A DNA stretch of 15,658 nt from JAKEGK01 sp050116575 (GCA_050116575.1 JASFOJ010000111.1:1-15658), one strand, 5' to 3'; positions 1 through 7,937 are shown, counted from the first letter of the stretch. Notes: a model not told the origin generated them from the letters alone. Made by a program: numbers and translations.

Positions 1-2165
1 ACGCCGTCACCCACCATGGCAACTTTGTTGCCGCTATTTTGCAATTGGCGGATAACACGTTCTTTATCCTGCGGCAATACTTCGGCAATGGCCTGTAAGC
101 CACCAAGGTGTCGTGCGAGTGCATCGGCAACGCGCTGCCGGTCGCCGCTCAATACTGTCATACGAATATTGGCGGCGTGTAATGTATTAATGAGTGCTTG
201 CGCATCAGGTCGCAAACGGTCGGCGATGACGATCAGGCCCGCTTCTTCGCCGTTGACAGCGACATGCACGCAGGTTTTGCCTTCCGTTTCATAGTATGTT
301 GTTTGTAGTCGTGTTTCATCATTGACATGGATATGGTGCCGCCGCAGCCAGGAATAAGTTCCAATGATAACCGTGTTATTGCCAACGTTGCCTTCGATGC
401 CATACCCTTGGCGTGAGCGCACATTGGTGGCTTCGGGAATGGTCACATTACGTTGTTTTGCGGCGCGGATAATGGCGTTTGCGGTGCCGTGTTCGGCGTA
501 CTTTTCGATAGCCGCTACCAGTGTGAGCAACTGTTCGTCCGTTAATATTGCAGTTGGAATAACATGTTCCACCTGCATGCGGCCCTCCGTCAGAGTGCCC
601 GTCTTGTCAAAGACCACATGGTCAATAGTGGACAGTGTTTCAAGAACCGCGCCGTTTTTAATCAAAATGCCGTGCCTTGCCCCCAGGCCCGATGCCGAGG
701 CGATGGCCATGGGCGTGGCCAGGCCGAAGGCGCAGGGACAGGTAATAATAAGCACGGCGGTTGCCGCCATCAACGCAAGTTCGGTATCGGTACTCAACCA
801 ATAGGTAAACGTTAAAGCAGCTAACACCAGCGTGCCTGCCACAAACCAGGGAACGATGCGATCGGCCATGCATTGGATGGGTGCCCTGGATGCCTGTGCG
901 TCTTCCACCAGCTGGATGATGCGGCCAAGTGACGTATGGCGCAATGTGTTTTGGACTTCCAAGGTTAACGGGCTGCTAACATTGAGCGTGCCGGCTGCAA
1001 CGCAATTATCAGGGGCTTTACTGACAGGATTGGCTTCACCGCTGAGCAGGGATTCGTCCACGCTGCTGTGGCCGGAAACTACCACACCATCGGCGGGAAT
1101 GCGGTCACCGGGTTTTACCAGCACATGATCGCCGGCCTTGACCGCGCGAATGGGTAACAACTGTTCTTCGTTGTTCCGTAGTACGGTGGCGCCGCGCGGT
1201 TGTAGATCCAGTAACCGCTGTGTTGATGATACGGCCTGGCGCCGGGCGATAGCTTCCAAATAGCGGCCCACCAGGATGACAAACAGAAAGTTAACCACGG
1301 TGTCGTAATAGACCTCACCCGTTGGCGGTTGCCACAAGGTGACATAAACGGAATAAAAGTAGGTAACGCTCGCCCCAATGGCGATGGGCAGATCCATGGT
1401 AAGATGCCATTGTTTTAATCCGGTTAATGCACTGCGAAAAAAAGGATAACCGGAATAGAGCAGGGTGGGGGTTGCCAGGGCGAATCCCACCCAATGAAAC
1501 AATTGGCGAAATTCTCCGTCTCCTGCACCGCTGTACAGCGCAATGGAAATCCACAGCAAATTCATCATGGTAAATCCGGCAAACGCCATACGGAACAACA
1601 ACGAACGATTTTGTTGCTTAATGGCGTTTTCCGCGGCATCGGGATCGTAAGGAACGGTGGCATAGCCGATACTGGACAGGTGATTGATAATGACGGACAA
1701 TTTGATTTGCGTATTGTCCCAACACACTTTTAATCGTTTGCCGGCCAGGTTCACCTGTGCTGCCAGCACGCCCGGTAACTGGCGCAGCGCTCGCTCTATC
1801 AACCATACGCAGGCCGCGCAATGAATGCCTTCCACCAGTAAATGTATGTCCCTAACTTGGGTAAGCTCGCCGACGAACTCGGCCTGAACGTCATCCAGGT
1901 CATAAAGTGCGGTATTTTTCGGGGATTCGGGGGGGGGCGCGAATTTGCCATTACCGGGTTTACGTTCATAAAAACCGTTCAGTCCGGCACCGTATATGGC
2001 ATCGCAAACCATCTGGCAGGCCGGGCAACAAAAGCGCCGCCGTTTGCCATTGATAGTTTGCTCGAAGTGCGACTTGGCAGGATTGGGCAGGCCACAGTGA
2101 AAGCAGGCACTATCGACCTGTTCCGTCGTCAATGGTTCCAGGGTGAAGGAATGCGCCGAGTTCAT
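1..2165 (-). CDS. ccoI: Copper-translocating P1B-type ATPase of cbb3 oxidase assembly, CcoI/FixI (partial, runs off left edge)
   Basis: This inner-membrane copper pump supplies copper for the CuB centre of cbb3 oxidase. The frame is open from the ATG at 2165 to base 1, giving 721 codons and ending at the start of the MVGDGVND motif, so only the hinge and last membrane helices are missing. Visible in order: a FixI-type N-terminal Cys cluster (C21, C24, C46, C47, C50, C54); a heavy-metal-associated domain with GIHCAAC (C116, C119); membrane helices from about residue 190; an actuator loop with SGE at 375-377 in place of the usual TGE; the ion-channel CPC motif at 476-478; and the DKTGTLTEGR phosphorylation site (D520). 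The nucleotide-domain SEHP motif reads AEHG at 557-560, so the Pro of the HP pair is replaced. A C9 run at codons 77-79 is a possible slippage site. The gene starts 6 bases after ccoH stops. The family call is very secure. Confidence 0.96.
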   Translation of the reverse strand, partial: MNSAHSFTLEPLTTEQVDSACFHCGLPNPAKSHFEQTINGKRRRFCCPACQMVCDAIYGAGLNGFYERKPGNGKFAPPPESPKNTALYDLDDVQAEFVGELTQVRDIHLLVEGIHCAACVWLIERALRQLPGVLAAQVNLAGKRLKVCWDNTQIKLSVIINHLSSIGYATVPYDPDAAENAIKQQNRSLLFRMAFAGFTMMNLLWISIALYSGAGDGEFRQLFHWVGFALATPTLLYSGYPFFRSALTGLKQWHLTMDLPIAIGASVTYFYSVYVTLWQPPTGEVYYDTVVNFLFVILVGRYLEAIARRQAVSSTQRLLDLQPRGATVLRNNEEQLLPIRAVKAGDHVLVKPGDRIPADGVVVSGHSSVDESLLSGEANPVSKAPDNCVAAGTLNVSSPLTLEVQNTLRHTSLGRIIQLVEDAQASRAPIQCMADRIVPWFVAGTLVLAALTFTYWLSTDTELALMAATAVLIITCPCAFGLATPMAIASASGLGARHGILIKNGAVLETLSTIDHVVFDKTGTLTEGRMQVEHVIPTAILTDEQLLTLVAAIEKYAEHGTANAIIRAAKQRNVTIPEATNVRSRQGYGIEGNVGNNTVIIGTYSWLRRHHIHVNDETRLQTTYYETEGKTCVHVAVNGEEAGLIVIADRLRPDAQALINTLHAANIRMTVLSGDRQRVADALARHLGGLQAIAEVLPQDKERVIRQLQNSGNKVAMVGDG

Positions 2166-2171
2166 GGTGAG

Positions 2172-2741
2172 TTAATGTTCATGGTTGAGTAATTGCACTG
2201 ACAGGCGCTGCGCCATTTCGTAATGATCGGCGCCGCGTTGCACTTTGACATTGAGATCCCAGACGCCGGGCAGCGGAAAAGTAAGGGATGCCTGATAGAG
2301 TCCCGGCGCAACGGCATGCAGCGTCGCGGTAAAATCCGCGTTGGCATCGGAAGGCCGGTAAGCGACCAATTGCACATCAGCGTCGTTGATGGGTACGCCC
2401 TTTGAATCCACTGCGCTGAACCGATAGGTATCGGGCGTGTTCAGAACCACGGCATCGGGTATTTCAAGTTTACTTAACCATTGCAGCTTTTTATGCATAG
2501 CCATCAACTTCATGGCATTTTTCTCGAACTCCCGGCCCTGCTCATAGTAGTTATTGACCACCAGGCCGGGGTTGCTGGTCACGGCGAACACGACGAATAT
2601 GCCGTTGACGACGAGGAATGTTGCCACAATACCGAACCAGGCAATGACCCACGGATTGCGTCTGCCCTCGGGGCTGGACTGGGAATAACGGTTACCCAGC
2701 GTTAACATGAAGCGTTCAACTTTGTGCCGTATTTCCATCAT
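2172..2741 (-). CDS. ccoH: Cytochrome cbb3 oxidase assembly protein CcoH/FixH
   Basis: A 189-residue protein of the FixH/CcoH family. It has one N-terminal transmembrane helix (about residues 32-53) followed by a periplasmic beta-rich domain. The family hallmark is visible just after the helix: NPGLVVNNYYEQGREF at about residues 57-72. CcoH is a single-span assembly factor that stays with the oxidase and is needed for its stability. Two ATG codons are in tandem at 2741 and 2738, and an AGGA lies a few bases upstream, so either may start translation. It begins 42 bases after the ccoG stop and is followed 6 bases later by ccoI, the usual ccoGHI order. Nothing looks broken. Confidence 0.93.
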   Translation of the reverse strand: MMEIRHKVERFMLTLGNRYSQSSPEGRRNPWVIAWFGIVATFLVVNGIFVVFAVTSNPGLVVNNYYEQGREFEKNAMKLMAMHKKLQWLSKLEIPDAVVLNTPDTYRFSAVDSKGVPINDADVQLVAYRPSDANADFTATLHAVAPGLYQASLTFPLPGVWDLNVKVQRGADHYEMAQRLSVQLLNHEH

Positions 2742-2783
2742 CGTCGTCCTGTCATCACAAAAGACGGTTATTATCTGCCGTTG

Positions 2784-4214
2784 TTAAGGTTTCGGACCAA
2801 AAAAATTGCTTTCATAATCAGTGCTCAATCCCGGATGGGTAACCGACTGCAGGTGAAATGTAACGTGCACATGGTCAGTGTGCAGGTCTTCAGCGGGCAA
2901 TCTCAGGTATACGGTATGTTCGCTGACATCACCCTGTTTGAGTGCCACCGGTTCGTCAATGCCTACGGACTGTAACGCCGCGGGCCCGCTGACGGTTATT
3001 TCAACACGTATATCCTGGTTGGTTTTGTTCAGTACCTTCAGTTCGTATTTGTTTTGAATGGACCCGTCCTTTAGCCTGACGAACAACGGCTGGCGTTCGT
3101 GCAACACATGCAAATCGATCCCCGGAAGATTTATCAGCCCGTAAACGATACCCGACAGCGCCAGGACCATAGTGACAAAATAAACCATGACACGCGGCCG
3201 TTTGTAAAAGGATGGCGCCGGTTTGCCTTCAACTTCATCCAGCGAAGCGTAACGGATCAGTCCCAGCGGGCGTTTGATTTTGTCCATGACTGCATCGCAG
3301 GCATCCAGGCACAGCGCGCAGGTGATGCAGCCTTCCTGTTGACCACGGCGTATGTCGATACCGGTGGGGCAGACGGCAACACATTGCTTGCAGTCGATAC
3401 AGTCGCCTTGTTTGTTCGGGGTTGCTTCAGTACCTTTTTTCAATTTACCCCGTGGTTCACCACGGGCAAAATCATACGTGGGCAATACGGTGGTCCGGTC
3501 CACCATCACGCCCTGAATACGGGCATAAGGGCAGAGCCAGAAGCAGACCTGTTCGCGCATGTGGCCGGCAAACAGATAGGTAAAGAACGTAAACAAACCC
3601 ACGGTTGCCCAGGCGATCAACGGCGCCTGCAGGGTGAAATAGGCATGCCAGAGTTTAAAAGCGTCGCCAAACCACAGGGTAAAGCTGATCCCGGTTATAA
3701 TGCCTATTAACAACCAGATCGCATGCTTTATGACTTTGATGCGCAACTTGGCGACGGTCCACGGCGCCTGATCCAGTTTCATGCGTTTGTTGGCGCTGCC
3801 TTCCAGTTTTTCCTCGATCCAGGTAAAGATATCCGTCCAGACGGTTTGAAAACAGAAATAGCCACAAAACACGCGGCCGGCCAGCGATGTGACCGCCGCC
3901 AGCAGCAGGGCAAAAAACAGCAACAACAGCGCCAGCATCCAGACATCCTGTGGCAAAATAGTGATGTCAAAAATGTGAAACTTACGATTGGGTATGTCCC
4001 ACATAATTGCCTGGCGGCCTTCCCAGCGCAGGTAAGGCCCCAGAAAGAAAACCAGCCACACACTCATGGTTATCCACTTGAGAGTCCGGTAACGGCCCGG
4101 CATGCGTTTGGCATGAATGGTGGTTTCCCCGGTATTAACATGCCAATAGTCTGCTTCCCGGTAGAGTTCTTCCAGGTTTTGTGTGTCGTCTGTTTGCCCA
4201 ATCTGGTTAGTCAC
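2784..4214 (-). CDS. ccoG: Cytochrome cbb3 oxidase accessory polyferredoxin CcoG
   Basis: A 476-residue membrane protein of the CcoG/RdxA/FixG family, at the usual length. CcoG is a membrane-bound iron-sulfur protein known to reduce Cu(II) to Cu(I) during cbb3 assembly. Two 4Fe-4S binding motifs are visible: C272-C275-C278-C282 (CIDCKQCVAVCP) and C296-C299-C302-C306 (CITCALCLDAC). Family membrane Cys pairs lie at FCGYFC (117, 121) and FWLCPYARIQG (224, 228). About five hydrophobic spans precede or follow, and a periplasmic Ig-like C-terminal domain fills roughly residues 345-476. The start is a GTG at 4214; an in-frame TGA 18 bases upstream limits the choice, and the ribosome binding site is poor. 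It is separated from the small upstream gene by 106 bases containing a stem-loop. Confidence 0.95.
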   Translation of the reverse strand: MTNQIGQTDDTQNLEELYREADYWHVNTGETTIHAKRMPGRYRTLKWITMSVWLVFFLGPYLRWEGRQAIMWDIPNRKFHIFDITILPQDVWMLALLLLFFALLLAAVTSLAGRVFCGYFCFQTVWTDIFTWIEEKLEGSANKRMKLDQAPWTVAKLRIKVIKHAIWLLIGIITGISFTLWFGDAFKLWHAYFTLQAPLIAWATVGLFTFFTYLFAGHMREQVCFWLCPYARIQGVMVDRTTVLPTYDFARGEPRGKLKKGTEATPNKQGDCIDCKQCVAVCPTGIDIRRGQQEGCITCALCLDACDAVMDKIKRPLGLIRYASLDEVEGKPAPSFYKRPRVMVYFVTMVLALSGIVYGLINLPGIDLHVLHERQPLFVRLKDGSIQNKYELKVLNKTNQDIRVEITVSGPAALQSVGIDEPVALKQGDVSEHTVYLRLPAEDLHTDHVHVTFHLQSVTHPGLSTDYESNFFGPKP

Positions 4215-4276
4215 TAAAAAAATTACCGCTCAGTTAATGCCACAGATACTGCTGGTCATGCCTGATATTCGCTGTC

Positions 4277-4294
4277 CGTGCCGTTGTCGGCACG
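4277..4294 (-). other. Stem-loop between the CcoM-like gene and ccoG
   Basis: A perfect 7-bp inverted repeat, CGTGCCG / CGGCACG, encloses a TTGT loop. It lies in the 106-base gap between the small membrane gene and ccoG. No T-run follows on either strand, so it is not a standard intrinsic terminator. It could protect the 3' end of the oxidase mRNA or set the level of ccoG relative to ccoNOQP. The repeat is seen directly; the role is inference. Confidence 0.4.
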
Positions 4295-4320
4295 TGGTAA
4301 CTATCAGTTCGTCGCCCCTG

Positions 4321-4437
4321 TTATTTGTCCTGAGAATGGGTGTGCTTTATCAGATAGCCAATGCGGATTGCGAGAAATACGACAATCACAATGGTGATCC
4401 CGACGCCCAATATGGAAGCAATAACCACTGTGTCCAT
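4321..4437 (-). CDS. 38-residue single-helix membrane peptide, CcoM-like small subunit candidate of cbb3 oxidase
   Basis: A short gene of 39 codons including stop. The ATG at 4437 has a GGAGAG ribosome binding site 8 bases upstream, and it sits 36 bases after the ccoP stop. The product begins MDTVVIASILGVG, has one hydrophobic helix (about residues 3-24), and ends in a charged tail (IRIGYLIKHTHSQDK). In length, the DxVV(I/L)A start, the single helix and the following GYxI segment it resembles CcoM, the roughly 36-residue extra subunit found in Pseudomonas stutzeri cbb3 oxidase. That comparison is from memory, not a search. It is not CcoS: the start and the C-terminal acidic tail differ. Its place between ccoP and ccoG supports co-expression with the oxidase. 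Being a gene is likely; the CcoM assignment is inference. Confidence 0.7.
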   Translation of the reverse strand: MDTVVIASILGVGITIVIVVFLAIRIGYLIKHTHSQDK

Positions 4438-4473
4438 TATGTGTGCTCTCCAGTCAACTTAAAAACACCTGCA

Positions 4474-5328
4474 TTATTGGCCACCGCCAAGTTGGTGTAC
4501 GTAAATCGCCAGCTTTTTAATATCCGTATCATTGAGCTGGCCCTTAAAAGCCGGCATGACGGCACTGCGTGTTTCCTTGGCGCCCGGGGCATTCACCCCG
4601 TTGGCTATCGTGTATTTGACGCTTTCTTCGGTCGCCGGGACAAAGCGCCAGATCGCGTCGGTCAAATTGGCGGCGCCTATCATTTGCATGCCGGATCCGT
4701 CGGCACCGTGGCAACCGGTGCAACCCGTGTTGACGAACAGTTCCTTTCCCGGAGGATACGTCTTGCCTTTGCTGAGGGCGATGACATATTGCGCCAGGTC
4801 GTCCAGTTGCTTGTCGGTGAGCATCCCTTTGAACGCGGGCATCATCCCCTGGCGTCCGCCGGTGATGGTTTGCTGGATCGTGTCAATATCGCCGCCATAT
4901 AACCAGTTGTCGTCCGCCAGGACCGGATAGCCGGGATTACCGCTGCCACCGCCGCCGTGGCACGGGGCGCAACGGTCGCCGAACAGCACTTTGGCCGAAT
5001 GTTTAATGTAGGTGACCAGTTCCGGGTCATCATTAATCGCAGCCACTTTCATGTTAGTGATCTTTTTTTCGTAGGGTGCGCGGATTTCCTGGATTTGCTT
5101 CACGCTTTCCTTGTAGCGTTCCATTTGCGTCCAGCCCAAAACACCCTTGGTGTAGCCGGTAAACGTGGGAATAGCAGGGTAGAGAATGAAATACACTACA
5201 ATAAACACGCCGCTTAAATACAAGGTAATCATCCACCATCGTGGCGGCTGATTGGTGAGTTCTCTCAGGTTGCTGTCCCATACATGCCCGGTGTCCGATG
5301 TCGTGGGAGTTTTTTCGCCGTCGCTCAT
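4474..5328 (-). CDS. ccoP: cbb3-type cytochrome c oxidase diheme subunit III, CcoP
   Basis: A 284-residue, membrane-anchored diheme cytochrome c that passes electrons towards CcoO. The N-terminal FixP domain includes DSNLRELTNQPPRWW and a transmembrane helix at about residues 32-52. Two c-type heme sites follow: CAPCH at 120-124 and CTGCH at 203-207. Candidate axial Met residues are in MMPAFKG (162/163) and VMPAFKG (258). The GHVWDSNLREL stretch near residues 14-24 is the usual CcoP signature. The ATG at 5328 overlaps the ccoQ stop in an ATGA arrangement, indicating translational coupling. Length and architecture are normal for the family. Confidence 0.97.
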   Translation of the reverse strand: MSDGEKTPTTSDTGHVWDSNLRELTNQPPRWWMITLYLSGVFIVVYFILYPAIPTFTGYTKGVLGWTQMERYKESVKQIQEIRAPYEKKITNMKVAAINDDPELVTYIKHSAKVLFGDRCAPCHGGGGSGNPGYPVLADDNWLYGGDIDTIQQTITGGRQGMMPAFKGMLTDKQLDDLAQYVIALSKGKTYPPGKELFVNTGCTGCHGADGSGMQMIGAANLTDAIWRFVPATEESVKYTIANGVNAPGAKETRSAVMPAFKGQLNDTDIKKLAIYVHQLGGGQ

Positions 5329-5531
5329 CGAGGTTTCTCCTGCGTGGGTTTGTCATCGTCCATGGGAATATTCCGATGGGCTTCTAGTTTTTCCTTATTG
5401 GCCGGATGAAAGACATAAACATAGAGAACAATCATGGCAATAAATACCACGATAGTGATCACGAGGCCTAGCCAGTCGTGCAGAGTCATTTCGCTCCAGT
5501 TGGTACGAAAGTAGTCTTTCACAGATTCCAT
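5325..5531 (-). CDS. ccoQ: cbb3-type cytochrome c oxidase subunit CcoQ
   Basis: A 68-residue single-helix subunit, with the membrane span at about residues 22-42 and a hydrophilic tail rich in Lys, Asp and Pro. CcoQ stabilises the complex, especially under oxygen, and is not catalytic. The ATG at 5531 is preceded by GGGAG lying in the last codons of ccoO. The TGA stop overlaps the ccoP ATG. The call rests on size, topology and position between ccoO and ccoP, since the family is weakly conserved in sequence. Confidence 0.93.
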   Translation of the reverse strand: MESVKDYFRTNWSEMTLHDWLGLVITIVVFIAMIVLYVYVFHPANKEKLEAHRNIPMDDDKPTQEKPR

Positions 5532-5534
5532 GGG

Positions 5535-6248
5535 TTACTCCCGGTACACCACGCTATAGTCCAGATTGGCCATCGTGCCCAGTACCTGTAGATACGCAAC
5601 CATGGCGTCCATTTCCGTTTTGCCTTTTACTTTTTCAGCGGCGGCGGCAATATCTTCGTCGTTGTAGGGAACGCCCAATGTTTTCATGGCTTTCATGCGG
5701 GCGGTGACGACCTCACCGTTGAGCATGTTGTCCTGCAACCAGGGATAATTGGGCATGACCGATTCCGGTACCACTGAACGGGGCGCGATCAAATGCTGGA
5801 TGTGCCATTCGTCGGAGTATTTACCGCCGACGCGCGCCAGGTCGGGGCCGGTTCGTTTGGAGCCCCACTGAAAGGGATGATCGTAAATGGATTCCGACGC
5901 CAGCGAATAATGCCCGTAACGTTCCTTTTCATCGCGAAACGGCCGAATCATTTGTGAGTGGCACAGGTAACAGCCTTCACGCAGGTAAATATCGCGGCCC
6001 GCCAGTTCCAAACCCGTATAGGGTCGTATACCGTCACCGGGTTTCCAGTCATCCAGGGTCTGGCCCTGTTCCGGTTGCCAGACAATTTCCGGACGGTTAT
6101 TGTATTCCATGGTGCTGTCCAGGTAATACAGTGGAACAATTTCCACGATGCCACCAATAGACAATATGAACATCAACATCAGTAACAGAGCCCAGACATT
6201 ACGCTCCATCTTGTCCTGCAGTTTGGTGGAATAGATTTTATCCGCCAT
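5535..6248 (-). CDS. ccoO: cbb3-type cytochrome c oxidase monoheme subunit II, CcoO
   Basis: A 237-residue membrane-anchored cytochrome c. The N-terminal helix spans about residues 18-42. The heme c site is EGCYLCHSQMIRPF, with C93, C96 and H97, and the probable axial Met is M165 in ESVMPNYPW. The GPDLARVGGKYSDEWH stretch (134-149) is strongly characteristic of CcoO. The ATG at 6248 has a GGGAG ribosome binding site 8 bases upstream and lies 12 bases from the ccoN stop. CcoO receives electrons from CcoP and passes them to the heme b of CcoN. Normal length with no oddities. Confidence 0.98.
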   Translation of the reverse strand: MADKIYSTKLQDKMERNVWALLLMLMFILSIGGIVEIVPLYYLDSTMEYNNRPEIVWQPEQGQTLDDWKPGDGIRPYTGLELAGRDIYLREGCYLCHSQMIRPFRDEKERYGHYSLASESIYDHPFQWGSKRTGPDLARVGGKYSDEWHIQHLIAPRSVVPESVMPNYPWLQDNMLNGEVVTARMKAMKTLGVPYNDEDIAAAAEKVKGKTEMDAMVAYLQVLGTMANLDYSVVYRE

Positions 6249-6260
6249 GATGTATCTCCC

Positions 6261-7697
6261 TTAAGCCTGTGCGGTTGCCGTCTGTGTTCCGGTTTCGGTT
6301 GTGAGACTGCCGGCCCGGCGTATGGTCATGACCATGTTGTAAAACATGACCAGCACGCCCACGGTGTAGATGAACCCGCCGACGGTACGCAACACATAAT
6401 AGGGATGCATGGCGGCGACGGATTCGGCGAAGGTGTAGGTAAGAGTGCCGAATTCATCGTAGTCACGCCACATCAGGCCCTGCATAATGCCCGAAATCCA
6501 CATGGATACGATGTAAATGAGGATACCTATAGTTGCCAGCCAGAAGTGCAGGTTAACCAGTTTGGTGGAATACATTTGCGTGTTCCATAGACGGGGTAAC
6601 AAATGATAGACCGCGCCGGCGCCGATCATACCCACCCAGCCCAGGGCGCCGGAGTGAACATGACCAATGGTCCAGTCGGTGTAATGGGACAGGGCGTTTA
6701 CCACCTTGAGCGACATTACCGGTCCTTCGAACGTCGACATGGCATAGAAAGCCAGGGACATGATAAGAAAACGCAATACGTAATCAGTGCGCAACTTGTC
6801 CCAGGCACCGCTTAGGGTCATCATGCCGTTCACCGCGCCACCCCAGGACGGTACAATCATGGCAAAGGAAATGGCGGCGCCCAGTGAGCCTGTCCAGTCA
6901 GGCAGTGCCGTGTACTGCAAATGGTGCGAACCCAACCACACGTAACCGAACATCAATGCCCAGAAATGTAATACGGACAAGCGATAGGAAAAAATGGGAC
7001 GGTCCGCCTGTTTTGGCACAAAGTAATACATAATGCCGAGAAAACCCGCCGTCAGATAAAAACCTACGGCATTGTGACCCCACCACCACTGGATCATGGC
7101 GTCCTGTACACTGGAGAAGATGGAATAGGATTTAAACAGACCCACCGGTATGGCAAGGCTGTTGACAACATGTAGATAGGTAATCATGACCATCATACCC
7201 AGGTAAAACCAGTTGGCGACATAAATATGCGAGCTTTTTCGGTTGGCCAGGGTCATGACAAAGTTGAAGGTAAACGCCAGCCAGACTACCGCGATCAAAA
7301 TGTCAATGGGCCATTCCAGTTCAGCGTATTCCTTGCCCTGGGTCATGCCCAGCGGCAACGAAATGACCGCCAGGACGATAATCAGATTCCAGCCCCAGAA
7401 CGTGAACCAGGCCAATTTGTCGCTCCAAAGCCGCGTGGCGCAGGTGCGCTGTACAACATAGTAAGCGGTACCGATGAGGACACAGCCGCCGAACGCGAAA
7501 ATAACCGCGTTGGTATGCAGCGGCCGCAATCGACCGAAGGTGATATAGGGTATGTCAAAATTAAGGTAGGGCCAGGCCAGTTCCGCGGCGATATACACCC
7601 CGATGGCAGTGCCGACAACAAAATACACGACGGTCGCCACCGTAAACCATCTGACAATCTCAAAGTTATAGCTTTGGTCTGTTTCCGCTTTCTCCAC
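6261..7697 (-). CDS. ccoN: cbb3-type cytochrome c oxidase catalytic subunit I, CcoN
   Basis: The catalytic heme-copper subunit (about 478 residues, 12 expected membrane helices) that reduces O2 to water and pumps protons. Visible ligands, numbered from the GTG at 7697, are H61 in RLRPLHTNAVIF (low-spin heme b), H208 in WWWGHNAVGF and H258/H259 in GSHHLQYTALPDW (CuB), and H346/H348 in TDWTIGHVHSGALGW (hemes b3 and b). Y252 lies at the position of the His-Tyr cross-link known in C-family oxidases. I prefer the GTG at 7697 to the in-frame GTG at 7706, because GGAGG directly abuts the 7706 codon but sits 8 bases before 7697. It is the first gene of the ccoNOQP transcription unit. Confidence 0.98.
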   Translation of the reverse strand: MEKAETDQSYNFEIVRWFTVATVVYFVVGTAIGVYIAAELAWPYLNFDIPYITFGRLRPLHTNAVIFAFGGCVLIGTAYYVVQRTCATRLWSDKLAWFTFWGWNLIIVLAVISLPLGMTQGKEYAELEWPIDILIAVVWLAFTFNFVMTLANRKSSHIYVANWFYLGMMVMITYLHVVNSLAIPVGLFKSYSIFSSVQDAMIQWWWGHNAVGFYLTAGFLGIMYYFVPKQADRPIFSYRLSVLHFWALMFGYVWLGSHHLQYTALPDWTGSLGAAISFAMIVPSWGGAVNGMMTLSGAWDKLRTDYVLRFLIMSLAFYAMSTFEGPVMSLKVVNALSHYTDWTIGHVHSGALGWVGMIGAGAVYHLLPRLWNTQMYSTKLVNLHFWLATIGILIYIVSMWISGIMQGLMWRDYDEFGTLTYTFAESVAAMHPYYVLRTVGGFIYTVGVLVMFYNMVMTIRRAGSLTTETGTQTATAQA

Positions 7698-7705
7698 CCC
7701 GGCCA

Positions 7706-7710
7706 CCTCC
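7706..7710 (-). promoter_or_regulatory. Ribosome binding site that decides the ccoN start
   Basis: GGAGG on the minus strand. It overlaps the first possible GTG (7704-7706), which therefore cannot easily serve as start, and lies 8 bases upstream of the second in-frame GTG (7695-7697). This favours a ccoN protein beginning with Met-Glu-Lys-Ala-Glu. Confidence 0.6.
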
Positions 7711-7721
7711 GTGAAAGGTTT

Positions 7722-7741
7722 ATCGACGAGTACTAGTCGAT
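7722..7741. promoter_or_regulatory. Near-perfect 20-bp palindrome in the ccoN leader
   Basis: Arms ATCGAC and GTCGAT flank a central AGTACT. Eighteen of 20 positions are symmetric, the only mismatched pair being 7728/7735. It lies about 12 bases upstream of the ccoN ribosome binding site, inside the probable untranslated leader. It could be an operator for a dimeric regulator, or an RNA hairpin affecting translation. It does not match the FNR consensus. The symmetry is seen directly; function is inference. Confidence 0.4.
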
Positions 7742-7889
7742 TGTGGTTAGTGAATCCTTTTAAAAAGCTGATGAAAAATAACTGCTTATATAAAACCGGT
7801 CAGGATGGAGTGGCACAGGCTGCTTACCGGTCCTTCCTTTGGTTGCTGAGCCCGGTGTCAAATTGTCTGGTAACAGGCTGTAAAACTGT

Positions 7890-7937
7890 TTGTCCTATCA
7901 TGACAAAAAATTCTTTAGTTTCATTGACGTATGCCAA
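7890..7937 (-). promoter_or_regulatory. Candidate FNR/Anr-dependent promoter of ccoNOQP
   Basis: On the minus strand, TTGGC-ATAC-GTCAA (7937-7924) matches 7 of 10 fixed bases of the FNR consensus TTGAT-N4-ATCAA and has the GTCAA half seen in some Anr boxes. A -10-like CATGAT lies at 7902-7897. A start near 7890 would put the box centre at about -41, the class II FNR position. The leader would then be about 190 bases. cbb3 operons are commonly under FNR/Anr control, which makes this plausible, but the left half-site is degenerate. Confidence 0.33.

Noticed and set aside
3099..3710. Long plus-strand open frame (about 200 codons) opposite ccoG
   Set aside because: It lies entirely antisense to a secure gene, has no ribosome binding site or recognisable domain, and its composition is a by-product of ccoG codon usage.
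4183..4902. Plus-strand open frame of about 239 codons opposite ccoP and the ccoM-like gene
   Set aside because: Antisense shadow of ccoP heme-domain codons; no family resemblance.
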